A stretch of 58,878 nt of DNA. Source: Nocardia sp. CNY236. GTDB taxonomy: Bacteria > Actinomycetota > Actinomycetes > Mycobacteriales > Mycobacteriaceae. Position 1 is the stretch's first letter. Each line of letters starts with the position of its first letter. The notes below the pieces were generated by a model, which worked only from the letters and a program-made list of their open reading frames with translations, did no database searches and had not been told where the DNA came from. The position numbers and the translations under genes are program-made. This document shows positions 43,822 to 50,871 of this stretch, piece after piece. The stretch spans positions 1 to 58,878 of the forward strand of contig NZ_AXVD01000032.1 of assembly GCF_000482385.1 (NCBI RefSeq), written 5' to 3'.

Positions 43822-44247
43822 TTGCCCCGGATCTCGGCGCGCCGGGCGCCACTGGGGTCACAAGAGCGATTCACGGCCTATCTGACCGAGCATTTCGCTG
43901 GAGCGTTTCCGATTTGGTTGGCGCCGCAGCAGATCCGAGTGATCCCGGTGATGCCAGCGGTGACACCGTATGCACAGGAGGTCAGTGATGTGCTGTTCGA
44001 TGCCGGGTTCCGGGTCGAGGTCGATGAGAGTGACGGTCGACTGTCCGGAAGGGTAAGAGCCGCGGCGACCAGGAAGATTCCACTGATCGTTGTCGTCGGC
44101 CGGCGGGAGGTCGAGTCACGCAGCGTGACTGTCCGCTATCGGTCCGGCGCCGAACAGTCGATGACCCTGGACGAATTCGTGTCGACAACCCGGCAACTGG
44201 TCGACTGCAAGAGCCTCGAGTGGGCTGGCCACGTGACGAAAGACTAA
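43822..44247 (+). CDS. Stand-alone threonyl-tRNA synthetase anticodon-binding domain (possible remnant)
   Basis: A 141-residue protein from TTG 43822: RRAPLGSQERFTAYLTEHFA, GAFPIWLAPQQIRVIPV, FRVEVDESDGRLSGRVRAA, KIPLIVVVGRREVESRSVTV, MTLDEFVSTT. This is the HGTP_anticodon domain of bacterial ThrRS in correct order (usual HRAxLGSLERF..LTEHxxGxFPxWLAPxQ). The catalytic core and N-terminal domains are absent. It follows the response regulator by one base. It may be a relic of a second, resistance-type ThrRS or a free anticodon-binding protein; no ribosome site stands out. Confidence 0.7.
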   Translation: MPRISARRAPLGSQERFTAYLTEHFAGAFPIWLAPQQIRVIPVMPAVTPYAQEVSDVLFDAGFRVEVDESDGRLSGRVRAAATRKIPLIVVVGRREVESRSVTVRYRSGAEQSMTLDEFVSTTRQLVDCKSLEWAGHVTKD

Positions 44248-44260
44248 ACGGAGCCCAATC

Positions 44261-44431
44261 CTATTCCCTCGCCGAGATGAGTCCATTGGACATCATCTCG
44301 GCGAGGAATGCAGTCACGTCGGCTGTAGCCGCGGCGTCATCGGTGGTGAATCCAGCCTGCAGAAGCGCGATCAGGTGAGCCGCGTCGGCCCTCGATTTCG
44401 GCACGTACGTGCGTCGCCCCGCTACATCCAC
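44261..44431 (-). pseudogene. PqqD-like C-terminal remnant
   Basis: On the minus strand, VDVAGRRTYVPKSRADAAHL, IALLQAGFTTDDAA and VTAFLAEMMSNGLISARE then stop. The helical ending resembles PqqD-family (RiPP recognition) proteins, which normally have ~90 residues. Only about 56 are present, from a possible GTG at 44431, which overlaps the end of the DGQHR gene. It may be the tail of a gene cut when the DGQHR gene arrived. The assignment is tentative. Confidence 0.4.
44268..44305. terminator. Hairpin with 13-bp perfect arms
   Basis: CTCGCCGAGATGA (44268-44280) and TCATCTCGGCGAG (44293-44305) flank a 12-base loop, 20 bases after the ThrRS-domain gene. It also lies inside the PqqD-like remnant. 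There is no U tract. Confidence 0.5.
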
Positions 44432-45669
44432 ATACTGGGAGACACCAGGCCAAGCTCGTCCTTTACTTTGTCGGCGGCTTGCTTCACGGGCGCACGATTG
44501 GTCGAGATCTTCCCGTCACTGGAAACGATCGTGCCTCTCCATATCAGCGCATTGCGGTTCCAGTCAATTGCGGTTGCCAGACGCTTGTACTGCTCCTTGC
44601 GCCACTCAGCATCCTGGCTCTTCCGGATTTCGTAGGCGACACGGGCAATGACGACAAGACCGGTGGCGGTCATGTTCACGTACTTCTGCCGGTAGTCCGG
44701 AATCATGCTCGCTGGTCCGCCCGAAAGCGGCAGCTGGACGATGTCGCGCCACGGATCCATGTGCTCCGTCAGCACGTCGAGCAGTGCGATCGTGTCGGCG
44801 ACGAACTCCTCCCGGAGGGCGGGCGTGCCGAGCAGCTGCTGGCTTTGCTTGGCAACCGAGGCTTCGGCGAGCGCATAGTCGGCGAACAGGAACTCCTTGG
44901 CGAACTGCCGAATCTGGTTCAGCAAGAACACCGACTGAGACATTTTCGACAGGGTCTTGGACGTCGTATCGACCCGATCACAGAGCAGCGTGGACTTCTC
45001 GACAAGGTCGGTCAGGACCGCGTTGAGCGGTTCGCGTGTGTTGTACACCGCCAGGAGGCTCGCCGGGATCTGCTTGGTCTGAGCTGCGTCGGCGAAGTCC
45101 TGGTGAATGCGCTTGGTGTCCGACTCGACAACGATGACAACTGCCAAGCTGTCTCCGTCGAACCGCTGGTCCGGATCATCGACGAGCCCGACGATCGCAG
45201 TCTTGCCCGATCCAGTGCCCTTGATCGCCACGACGCGATGCTGCCCGTCGGTCACCTGAAAGCGCGTGTTGTCGCCGACAACCATGAATCCCAAGCGGTA
45301 CTTGAAGTTCCCGCGAGGGACGTGGAGTGCCGGCAGTTCGCGCGCGTTCAGCGTCAGCGGCGGCAGGATGTAGTCATCTGGATTCGTCTTGACGTAGCTG
45401 TTGATCGTCTTGACGTGGTCCGTGATAAGGGGGCGGTTGGTGGCTTTGGCCGGGTCTCCTCCCTTCACAGCCGAGTCCGCCACCACCTGGTTCGCGAGGA
45501 ACCCGTAGGGAAACGCGGTCGAGATCATCGTGCGCCCACCCTGAACGAACACCGTGCACGGAAACACTCGCGCTCCGGAAGCTGCTGCGTCGGACGAGGC
45601 CGCCTGCAAAGCTGCGTCCAGACCGTCGTGGTAGCGGAGGCCGAGTTCGTCCTGATTTGAAGTAGCCAC
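44422..45669 (-). CDS. DGQHR-domain protein, DndB-like, without dnd partners
   Basis: A 415-residue protein from GTG 45669. The signature DGQHR is at residues 141-145 (FQVTDGQHRVVAIKG), with FKYRLGFMVVGD just before it. LAVVIVVESDTKRIHQDFAD and NAVLTDLVEKSTLLCDRV follow; the C-terminal half is helical. DGQHR proteins include DndB, the regulator of DNA phosphorothioation operons. None of dndA, C, D or E is nearby, so this one is an orphan and may serve another defence or DNA-related system. The family assignment is firm; the role is unknown. Confidence 0.82.
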   Translation of the reverse strand: MATSNQDELGLRYHDGLDAALQAASSDAAASGARVFPCTVFVQGGRTMISTAFPYGFLANQVVADSAVKGGDPAKATNRPLITDHVKTINSYVKTNPDDYILPPLTLNARELPALHVPRGNFKYRLGFMVVGDNTRFQVTDGQHRVVAIKGTGSGKTAIVGLVDDPDQRFDGDSLAVVIVVESDTKRIHQDFADAAQTKQIPASLLAVYNTREPLNAVLTDLVEKSTLLCDRVDTTSKTLSKMSQSVFLLNQIRQFAKEFLFADYALAEASVAKQSQQLLGTPALREEFVADTIALLDVLTEHMDPWRDIVQLPLSGGPASMIPDYRQKYVNMTATGLVVIARVAYEIRKSQDAEWRKEQYKRLATAIDWNRNALIWRGTIVSSDGKISTNRAPVKQAADKVKDELGLVSPSMWM

Positions 45670-45841
45670 TGTGGGGTCCCGGAGTCGTATTCCAACGTGC
45701 CGGCTAGCACGTCACACGTAGCGTAGTCCAATCCAGATCCCCTGGGTCGGCTCAATATTCTTTGTGCCCGTACATGTTTCGACGGACACAACGGCGAACC
45801 CGCCGATGTCATGCCTTCGTGTTCCCGTCCCTAGTGCCGCA

Positions 45842-46158
45842 TCACGCAACGTTTACCGTGCCGATGATGTCGCGTAGCCGCTGATCTTCGGCGTGCGTGT
45901 TGCGCCAGATGACGTAGCGGGGATCGTCGGCGTGTACGCGATCTCGACGTTGTTCACCTGCCCCCACCGAGCGACCCGTTGGTACCCGCACTCGCACTGC
46001 CACCCGACCAGGGTGACCCGCTCTGCCACAGACGCGACGCAACCGGTTGGCGTGCCGACCACAACAGGGCAAAGGTTCCCGGGCGCGGCACTAAGGCCGC
46101 GCCGAGTTCGGGCATGTTTATTTCCGTGACCGCGTTGTATGAGCGGCATCGGCTTCAC
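45842..46158 (-). pseudogene. Small Cys-containing protein of unknown function with an apparent frameshift
   Basis: GTG 46158 overlaps the stop of the preceding operon gene (GTGA). The frame encodes GLSAAPGNLCPVVVG, RVTLVGWQCECGYQRVARWG and NNVEIAYT. The next stretch makes sense only in the neighbouring frame: ADDPRYVIWRNTHAEDQRLR then DIIGTVNVA and a stop at 45842, with high GC at third positions. One missing base near 45931-45935 would join them. In its present frame the protein ends at 45853 with a low-complexity tail. The CxCG suggests zinc binding. It may be a sequencing error or a real break. Confidence 0.5.
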
Positions 46159-46484
46159 TGCTCGAGAATGTCGTGAGCACGATCGATGGCCTGTTCCTCG
46201 AGTAGGTCGGCGTATTCCTCACCGTCGTAGCACCATCCGTCGGCGCCGAGGATCGACCAGGAACCGTCGATGTTGTGTAGGTGGCCGATGGGATCGCCCA
46301 GCGACATCTGTGTCTGTCTCGCGCTGCGGATGTAGGCAGAAGCGGTGAGTGCCTGCAGGCACTCGCCGCCGTGTCCGCGGTGGATGCAGAGGACGAATCG
46401 GGCCTGCTCGAGAGAGGTTGGTGCGGTCTCGAGGGCGCAGTCGTTGTACTGGTGTCGCCACAGATCGTGGAGTTCAGTGCTCAT
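46155..46484 (-). CDS. Uncharacterised small acidic protein
   Basis: A 109-residue protein from ATG 46484: MSTELHDLWRHQYNDCALET, ARFVLCIHRGHGGECLQALT, GHLHNIDGSWSILGADGWCY and an acidic end EEYADLLEEQAIDRAHDILE. It has four cysteines but no known zinc pattern and no membrane segment. It overlaps the upstream gene by 11 bases and the downstream one by 4, so it is the fourth gene of a five-gene operon. I do not recognise the family. Confidence 0.65.
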   Translation of the reverse strand: MSTELHDLWRHQYNDCALETAPTSLEQARFVLCIHRGHGGECLQALTASAYIRSARQTQMSLGDPIGHLHNIDGSWSILGADGWCYDGEEYADLLEEQAIDRAHDILEQ

Positions 46485-46734
46485 CGCGCGGACGTCCTGA
46501 TCGTCGTGGGGGGACACAGACGTGACGCCAGTAGTCGCGGCGCACCGCGTCCCACAGGCGGTCGAGTTTCGGGAATCGTTCCCGTGATGTCACCAAGTCC
46601 GGTGCGGCGGTGGGGGTATCGATCGCTATCAATGGTGGACCCGGTGTCGTGGTGACGCGCATGATGCGGATGCGGGCGTTGTCCCACCGCCACACAGCCG
46701 TCCAACCGTCACACTCAGTGCGGAACTCGATCAT
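46474..46734 (-). CDS. Uncharacterised small protein
   Basis: An 86-residue protein: MIEFRTECDGWTAVWRWDNA, RIRIMRVTTTPGPPLIAI, KLDRLWDAVRRDYWRHVCVP and a basic tail. It is rich in Trp and Arg and has no recognisable domain. Its ATG overlaps the previous stop (ATGA) and its end overlaps the next gene by 11 bases, showing tight translational coupling. It is the third gene of the operon. Confidence 0.65.
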   Translation of the reverse strand: MIEFRTECDGWTAVWRWDNARIRIMRVTTTPGPPLIAIDTPTAAPDLVTSRERFPKLDRLWDAVRRDYWRHVCVPPRRSGRPRDEH

Positions 46735-46958
46735 CTCCCCAGCCCTCCTTGCAGCGGATCGGGTGACTGGTCGCCTCCGTCGTTCCGGGCATCGGAGGAG
46801 GAACTAGCCTGCGGGGACGTTTCGGAATCCAGCGCATTCAGGCCTTCCACAACACGAGCCATCACATCGGCTGGTGGTGGGTCGTGGGCGGTTGTCTCCC
46901 AGCCGTACTTGGCGGCGTACTCACCGGGCGCCCGTACCCGGTGCTGCGAATGGTCCAT
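46731..46958 (-). CDS. Uncharacterised small hydrophilic protein
   Basis: A 75-residue protein: MDHSQHRVRAPGEYAAKYGW, ADVMARVVEGLNALDS and a disordered Ser/Asp/Gly-rich tail. It begins one base after the stop of the upstream winged-helix gene and overlaps the next start by 4 bases. No family is recognised. It is the second gene of the operon. Confidence 0.6.
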   Translation of the reverse strand: MDHSQHRVRAPGEYAAKYGWETTAHDPPPADVMARVVEGLNALDSETSPQASSSSDARNDGGDQSPDPLQGGLGR

Positions 46959-46959
46959 G

Positions 46960-47256
46960 TCAAGACTCCAGTTGTCCGAATCCGGGAGATTTGGCCGCCA
47001 ACGTGTTTCGACCCGACTGAGTGATCTGGTAGCGACCTTGCCGGACACTGGCGAAGATCAGATCGCGGCGAGTCAGATCCGCAATCGTGCGCTTGGCCAT
47101 CCACTTCGTCAGATCCGCCGCCGCTTCGATCTGCGTCCTGGTCAGCATTCCGCCGCAGTTCAGTGCCCTGAGCACACGCCCCTGAGCGATGGAAAGACTG
47201 CCGCCGTGATGTATCCGCGCATGTCGGGCTCGATGTGGGTTGCTCTCGTTTGCCAT
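46960..47256 (-). CDS. Small winged-helix DNA-binding protein
   Basis: A 98-residue protein from ATG 47256: SLSIAQGRVLRALNCGGMLT, RTQIEAAADLTKWMAKRTIA, DLTRRDLIFASVRQGRYQIT, QSGRNTLAAK. This is a MarR/PadR-like winged helix with little beyond the DNA-binding core. It is the first gene of a five-gene minus-strand operon and likely regulates it; the promoter gap to the divergent XRE gene is about 250 bases. A different role cannot be excluded. Confidence 0.65.
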   Translation of the reverse strand: MANESNPHRARHARIHHGGSLSIAQGRVLRALNCGGMLTRTQIEAAADLTKWMAKRTIADLTRRDLIFASVRQGRYQITQSGRNTLAAKSPGFGQLES

Positions 47257-47505
47257 GTTCGCCCCTTGACATCCAGATGTGCGGAGCGCCAACGCACTCC
47301 GCATCGGAGAGTGTGTCGACGGTTCCAACCAGGTGATGGCCGACACATTCACACCATAAGTGCCACACTCTTTAAGCGACAACGTTTTGCTGAAACTTGG
47401 TAAGACTTCTGATGTTAATTAACATATTTGGTGGATGGGTAGGTGCGTGTAGACCCTGTATCGTCTATTCACATCGGCTCATCTCGACCGGAGAGGGGAC
47501 ATGCC

Positions 47506-48372
47506 GTGGCACCGATGTCATCGACTGTTGCGCGCTGGGAGTTGTACGAGCGGCTACGGCGCAGGCAGGCCGACCTCGGGCTGATCGGCACCAAGATCGC
47601 CAAGCAGCTTGGTTATGCGCCGAACTACTGGTACAAGATCGAACGAGACCGTATGGTGCTGCCCGAAGACAAGCACGTGGCGCTGCTCGATCTGCTCGAA
47701 GTGGATGGCGCAGAACGCAAGAAGCTACTCGAGCTGCGCGCGCTGGCGAAAACCCGCGGTTGGTGGGACGAGTACACCGGGCTGTTCAACGCCGAGCACA
47801 CCCGGCTGTGGGGACTCGAGTACGGCGCGGAGGAGATTTCGTCGTTCGAGTCGCTGCTCATCCCCAGCCTACTCCAAACAGACGACTACGCGCGCAACCT
47901 CATTGCTGGAGACCAGGTCATAGTCCGTCGACCGGAGGTCCGGCGGCGTGTTCAAGCGCGAATGAAACGACAGGAACGCATAGGCGGCGATGACCCGGTC
48001 CGCCTGAACGTAGTGATCTCCGAAGCTGCACTCCACCAGAAAATTGGCGGTACCGATGTCCTGCGCGCTCAGCTGGAGCACCTGGTCAAGGTCATCACCA
48101 TACACGACACAGTCGAAGTGCTGGTCCTTCCCTTCAGCTCCAGCGGCCCCGCTTTGGGTGGTGCCCCTTTCCACATCTTGGATTTTCCCGGCGATCAGGC
48201 CGCGCCATTGGGCTGGCATGAATCAGCCGTGGTCGCAGAGGTAATCGAAGACCCCACGACGATCGAAACCCTGACGGCAGCGTTCGGCTCTGCCGCACAG
48301 GCGTCGCTATCACGCGAAGACTCACTTGCACGGATTCGCGACGTCATCACACAGATAGGATCACCCTTATGA
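47506..48372 (+). CDS. XRE-family regulator with DUF5753 domain
   Basis: A 288-residue regulator. The N-terminal HTH is LGLIGTKIAKQLGYAPNYWY (about residues 19-38) followed by KIERDRMVLPEDKHVALL. The C-terminal DUF5753 has GLEYGAEEISSFESLLIPSL, LQTDDYARNLI, VVISEAALHQKIGG and VLVLPFSSSGPALGGAPFHI. GTG 47506 is chosen because GAGAGGGGA lies about 8 bases upstream; ATG 47515 is an alternative. It overlaps the DUF397 gene by 4 bases, the usual XRE-DUF397 pair of actinobacteria, often toxin-antitoxin-like or developmental. Confidence 0.9.
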   Translation: MAPMSSTVARWELYERLRRRQADLGLIGTKIAKQLGYAPNYWYKIERDRMVLPEDKHVALLDLLEVDGAERKKLLELRALAKTRGWWDEYTGLFNAEHTRLWGLEYGAEEISSFESLLIPSLLQTDDYARNLIAGDQVIVRRPEVRRRVQARMKRQERIGGDDPVRLNVVISEAALHQKIGGTDVLRAQLEHLVKVITIHDTVEVLVLPFSSSGPALGGAPFHILDFPGDQAAPLGWHESAVVAEVIEDPTTIETLTAAFGSAAQASLSREDSLARIRDVITQIGSPL

Positions 48373-48731
48373 GTAGCACCAACACTCCCCGCCGCGGCTG
48401 GTTCAAGTCCTCGTTCTCGGCATCCTCGAACAACTGCGTGGAAGTAGCATTCGACGGCAATATGGTGCTCGTCCGCGACGACAAATACGACGGCCCCGCA
48501 GACCTGCAACCCACCATCGCCGTGCCCACGCCCGCCTGGACGACGTTCCTTGAACTGACTCTCGGCAGCGAGATCCAGGGCGATAGCCTCGCTGTCCCCA
48601 GTATTTCTATGGACAGCCACGGCGCCGTAGTCCGCGATGCGGTCGGCACGACGTTAAAGTTCACCCCAGCCGAATGGACTGCCTTCATCGCCGGCGTCCG
48701 CGCCGGTGAGTTCACCCCGGCCTCAGTCTGA
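48369..48731 (+). CDS. DUF397 domain protein, partner of the XRE regulator
   Basis: A 120-residue protein. The DUF397 signature is GWFKSSFSASSNNCVEVAF, followed by VLVRDDKYDG; the C-terminus repeats the motif as FTPAEWTAFIAGVRAGEF. Its ATG overlaps the XRE stop (ATGA). DUF397 proteins are small partners of XRE-DUF5753 regulators and are thought to modulate them. Confidence 0.9.
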   Translation: MSSTNTPRRGWFKSSFSASSNNCVEVAFDGNMVLVRDDKYDGPADLQPTIAVPTPAWTTFLELTLGSEIQGDSLAVPSISMDSHGAVVRDAVGTTLKFTPAEWTAFIAGVRAGEFTPASV

Positions 48732-49286
48732 CCGCATCCCGATGTAGAAGATTGGAACTCATGTCGGAGACTTGGGCGTGGCTGCGATGCCCGACCTGTA
48801 CGAGGCGACCGATTCCGAAGGTGAGCTGCTGGTCGCCTTGACCGCCGAAGCCCTGAGCACGTAACCCTCCTGCCCGGCTAGGACTTTGATGACGGTGCCG
48901 CTGTCCAGGACACGTGCTCCGGATCAACTCTACCGACGATGGAACCTGGATTCTGGATACCGCAATGGTTCCGCTGTCGGAGCACCGCCATGAGTTGCAT
49001 CTCATCGCTAGCCACTACGCCCCGCCGGCCGGCGTCTGACCCAGATTCATCGCGCATTTTCCCGAGCGGGATTTCCACACGACCTCATGCTCGAACACGG
49101 CGAAGCTGCCCGATTTGATCTGGAGGGAAAGGCCGGCAATCGATACGTTTCCGGCGACGTTTCAGCGCGGTCCCCGCCGCCCCGATGACGAACTGACAAA
49201 CAATCGAGGTGCGGGTCGCGACCCGCACCTCGCCAGACCTTGGAGAACCCGATGACCACGTTGTACACCCGCAGGTCTACCGCGCC
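48732..49286. other. Region with decayed small-gene remnants and a palindrome
   Basis: No intact gene. Plus-strand frame pieces look protein-like, for example MPDLYEATDSEGELLVALTA near 48788 and INSTDDGTWILDTAMVPLSE to HLIASHYAPPAGV ending near 49040, but they lie in different frames separated by stops. A perfect palindrome is at 49205-49232, then the CRISPR array begins. Confidence 0.4.
49205..49232. other. Perfect 28-bp palindrome
   Basis: CGAGGTGCGGGTCG (49205-49218) is followed directly by its reverse complement CGACCCGCACCTCG (49219-49232). It lies 55 bases from the trailer end of the CRISPR array. It could be a terminator for the array or a protein site. Confidence 0.7.
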
Positions 49287-49539
49287 GGCGCACCCCCACG
49301 TGCGTGGGGAAGAGCATGTGGGGTCGGTTGCGGCGTGTCGACGAGCCGGCGCAAAGACGAAACGATTTCGCCGGTCAGCTGATCACCCGGCGGCGCACCC
49401 CCACGCGCGTGGGAAGACACATCCGGTGCGCCTCGCCGTGGACGGCCCGCGGCGCACCCCCACGTGTGTGGGGAGGACTTTTGGGACTACGGATTCAGGC
49501 ACCATCCCGACGGCGCACCCCCACGTGTGTGGGGAGGAC
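49287..49539 (-). CRISPR. Type I-E CRISPR array, five repeats and four spacers
   Basis: In the plus direction the 28-bp repeat starts GGCGCACCCCCACGTGTGTG and ends GGGAGGAC. In the sense of type I-E crRNA it reads GTCCTCCCCACACACGTGGG then GGTGCGCC, so the array is transcribed leftward like the cas genes. Repeats: 49287-49314 (changes near the end), 49348-49358 (only GGCGCAAAGAC left), 49392-49418 (one base short), 49451-49478 and 49512-49539 (identical). Spacers are 33, 33, 32 and 33 bp. Degeneration increases away from cas2, as expected for the old end. Confidence 0.93.
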
Positions 49540-49577
49540 ACTTCGCGACCTGGTGTTATGTAGGCGCTTTGGTGGTT

Positions 49578-49898
49578 TCAGAAGTCGTAGGGTGCTGGTT
49601 CGATGTCGTGGTCGGGCGGGAGGAAGCGGATGAGTTGTAGGCCGTCGTAATCGGTGACGCGACGGCGACGTTGGCCTGCTGTCGAGATGATGAATTGTTG
49701 TTCATTGGCGGTGGGGTGGATGCATACGGCTTCACCGTCGCCAACGGAATCCGCGACGGCGTTCCACAGCTCGGTACGGACTCGCGCGGAGACCGCACCG
49801 ACGTAGAGTCCTGGGGTCGGTTCGATGAGCCAGCGGCTGAGGGCTCCACGGACGTGGCTGGGGACCGCGGTTGTGGAAATGACGATGAATGTCGCCAT
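49578..49898 (-). CDS. cas2e: CRISPR-associated endonuclease Cas2, type I-E
   Basis: A 106-residue Cas2 of the I-E (CasB-type ferredoxin) group: FIVISTTAVPSHVRGALSRW, PGLYVGAVSARVRTELWNAV, CIHPTANEQQFIIST and DYDGLQLIRFLPPDHD. GLYVG and the Asn/Glu-rich strand are typical. It pairs with Cas1 as the spacer-integration complex. It starts 4 bases after the cas1 stop and ends only 38 bases before the first repeat. Confidence 0.92.
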   Translation of the reverse strand: MATFIVISTTAVPSHVRGALSRWLIEPTPGLYVGAVSARVRTELWNAVADSVGDGEAVCIHPTANEQQFIISTAGQRRRRVTDYDGLQLIRFLPPDHDIEPAPYDF

Positions 49899-49902
49899 GA
49901 GC

Positions 49903-50871
49903 TCACGACTCCTCGCTCAGATCTGCGTAGTTGGTTCCGGAGGGAAGTTGGCCGAGCTGCGGGTCCCAGAGGTGGGTGATACTGGTGGACCGGTCTATTT
50001 GCGAACCGGCATGTTCTGGGGAGACTACTTGCTGGATGGAGGTGACGATTTCGGGCATGAGTTTGAGAAGTCGGAAGTCTTCACGGAGTCGGCGCCGTGC
50101 TTCGCGTTCGGGATCGGTAGAGGCGTGGAGGGAGAATGCGAGCGGCACAGTAACCCGCATCTTGAACAGGTCGGCGATGTCGTAGACGAACGCCATTTGC
50201 GTGCCACTGTGAACGAATCCAAGCGCAGGGGAGCACCCGAGAGCGAGTACAGCGGCGTGTACGACGCCATACATGCAGGAATTCGCCGCTGAGAGAGCAA
50301 GATTGACCAGATCTTGAGCGTCCCACGCAGTGGGATCGTAGTTGCGGCGGAATCGTTTGATTCCGTATTTCTGTGCGAGCGTGCGGTAAAGCACCTTGAC
50401 ACGCTGGCCTTCGAGCCCTCGTAGTTGGGCGATGGTTGCGCCCGTGGGGGTATCGCCGAACCGGTGGGTATACATACGGGTGGCGACGCCCGTGCGTGCG
50501 GTGGTGTCCGCCCAGGCGTGGGCTTGTCGTTCCAGCCAGGTGGTAGTCAAGGAGGCAGGCAGGATTCCGGCGTAGCTGCGAACCCCGCCGGCCCCGACGC
50601 AGACGAGGCTGGTGCCGTGTCGGGCGAAGGTGGCCAGTGCTGGTTGGGTGATGGAGGTTCCGGGTCCGAGCAGGACGCAAGCCAAGGCAGCAGTCGGGAG
50701 GTAGACGCGTTCGGTCCCGTTGGGGGTCTCGATTCGGCCGCATACACCGGTGTCGTCTTGGACGATTCGGACCGATTCGAGGTAGAGAAACGACAACGAG
50801 TCGGCAATGCGTGGGAGCATCGCCAGGGTAGGGGTACCGAGCTTGCGTCGGGCCGCCGAAGGGGGGCTCAC
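49903..50871 (-). CDS. cas1e: CRISPR-associated integrase Cas1, type I-E
   Basis: A 322-residue Cas1. RIADSLSFLYLESVRIVQDD starts the beta domain; LGPGTSITQPALATFARHG, ANSCMYGVVHAAVLALGCSP (with the helix before the active site), GFVHSGTQMAFVYDIADLFK (His and Asp metal ligands) complete the integrase. GTG 50871 overlaps the cas6e stop (GTGA). The C-terminus has an extra ~40 residues (HAGSQIDRSTSITHLWDPQL) seen in actinobacterial I-E Cas1. Confidence 0.93.
   Translation of the reverse strand: MSPPSAARRKLGTPTLAMLPRIADSLSFLYLESVRIVQDDTGVCGRIETPNGTERVYLPTAALACVLLGPGTSITQPALATFARHGTSLVCVGAGGVRSYAGILPASLTTTWLERQAHAWADTTARTGVATRMYTHRFGDTPTGATIAQLRGLEGQRVKVLYRTLAQKYGIKRFRRNYDPTAWDAQDLVNLALSAANSCMYGVVHAAVLALGCSPALGFVHSGTQMAFVYDIADLFKMRVTVPLAFSLHASTDPEREARRRLREDFRLLKLMPEIVTSIQQVVSPEHAGSQIDRSTSITHLWDPQLGQLPSGTNYADLSEES

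Noticed and set aside
44422..45669. A complete DNA phosphorothioation (dnd) system
   Set aside because: Only the DGQHR/DndB-like protein is present; no cysteine desulfurase, PAPS-reductase-like or SMC-like dnd gene was found on either side.
49240..49563. Plus-strand open frame across the CRISPR array
   Set aside because: It translates the repeats (AHPHVRGE-like units); CRISPR arrays often give such false frames.
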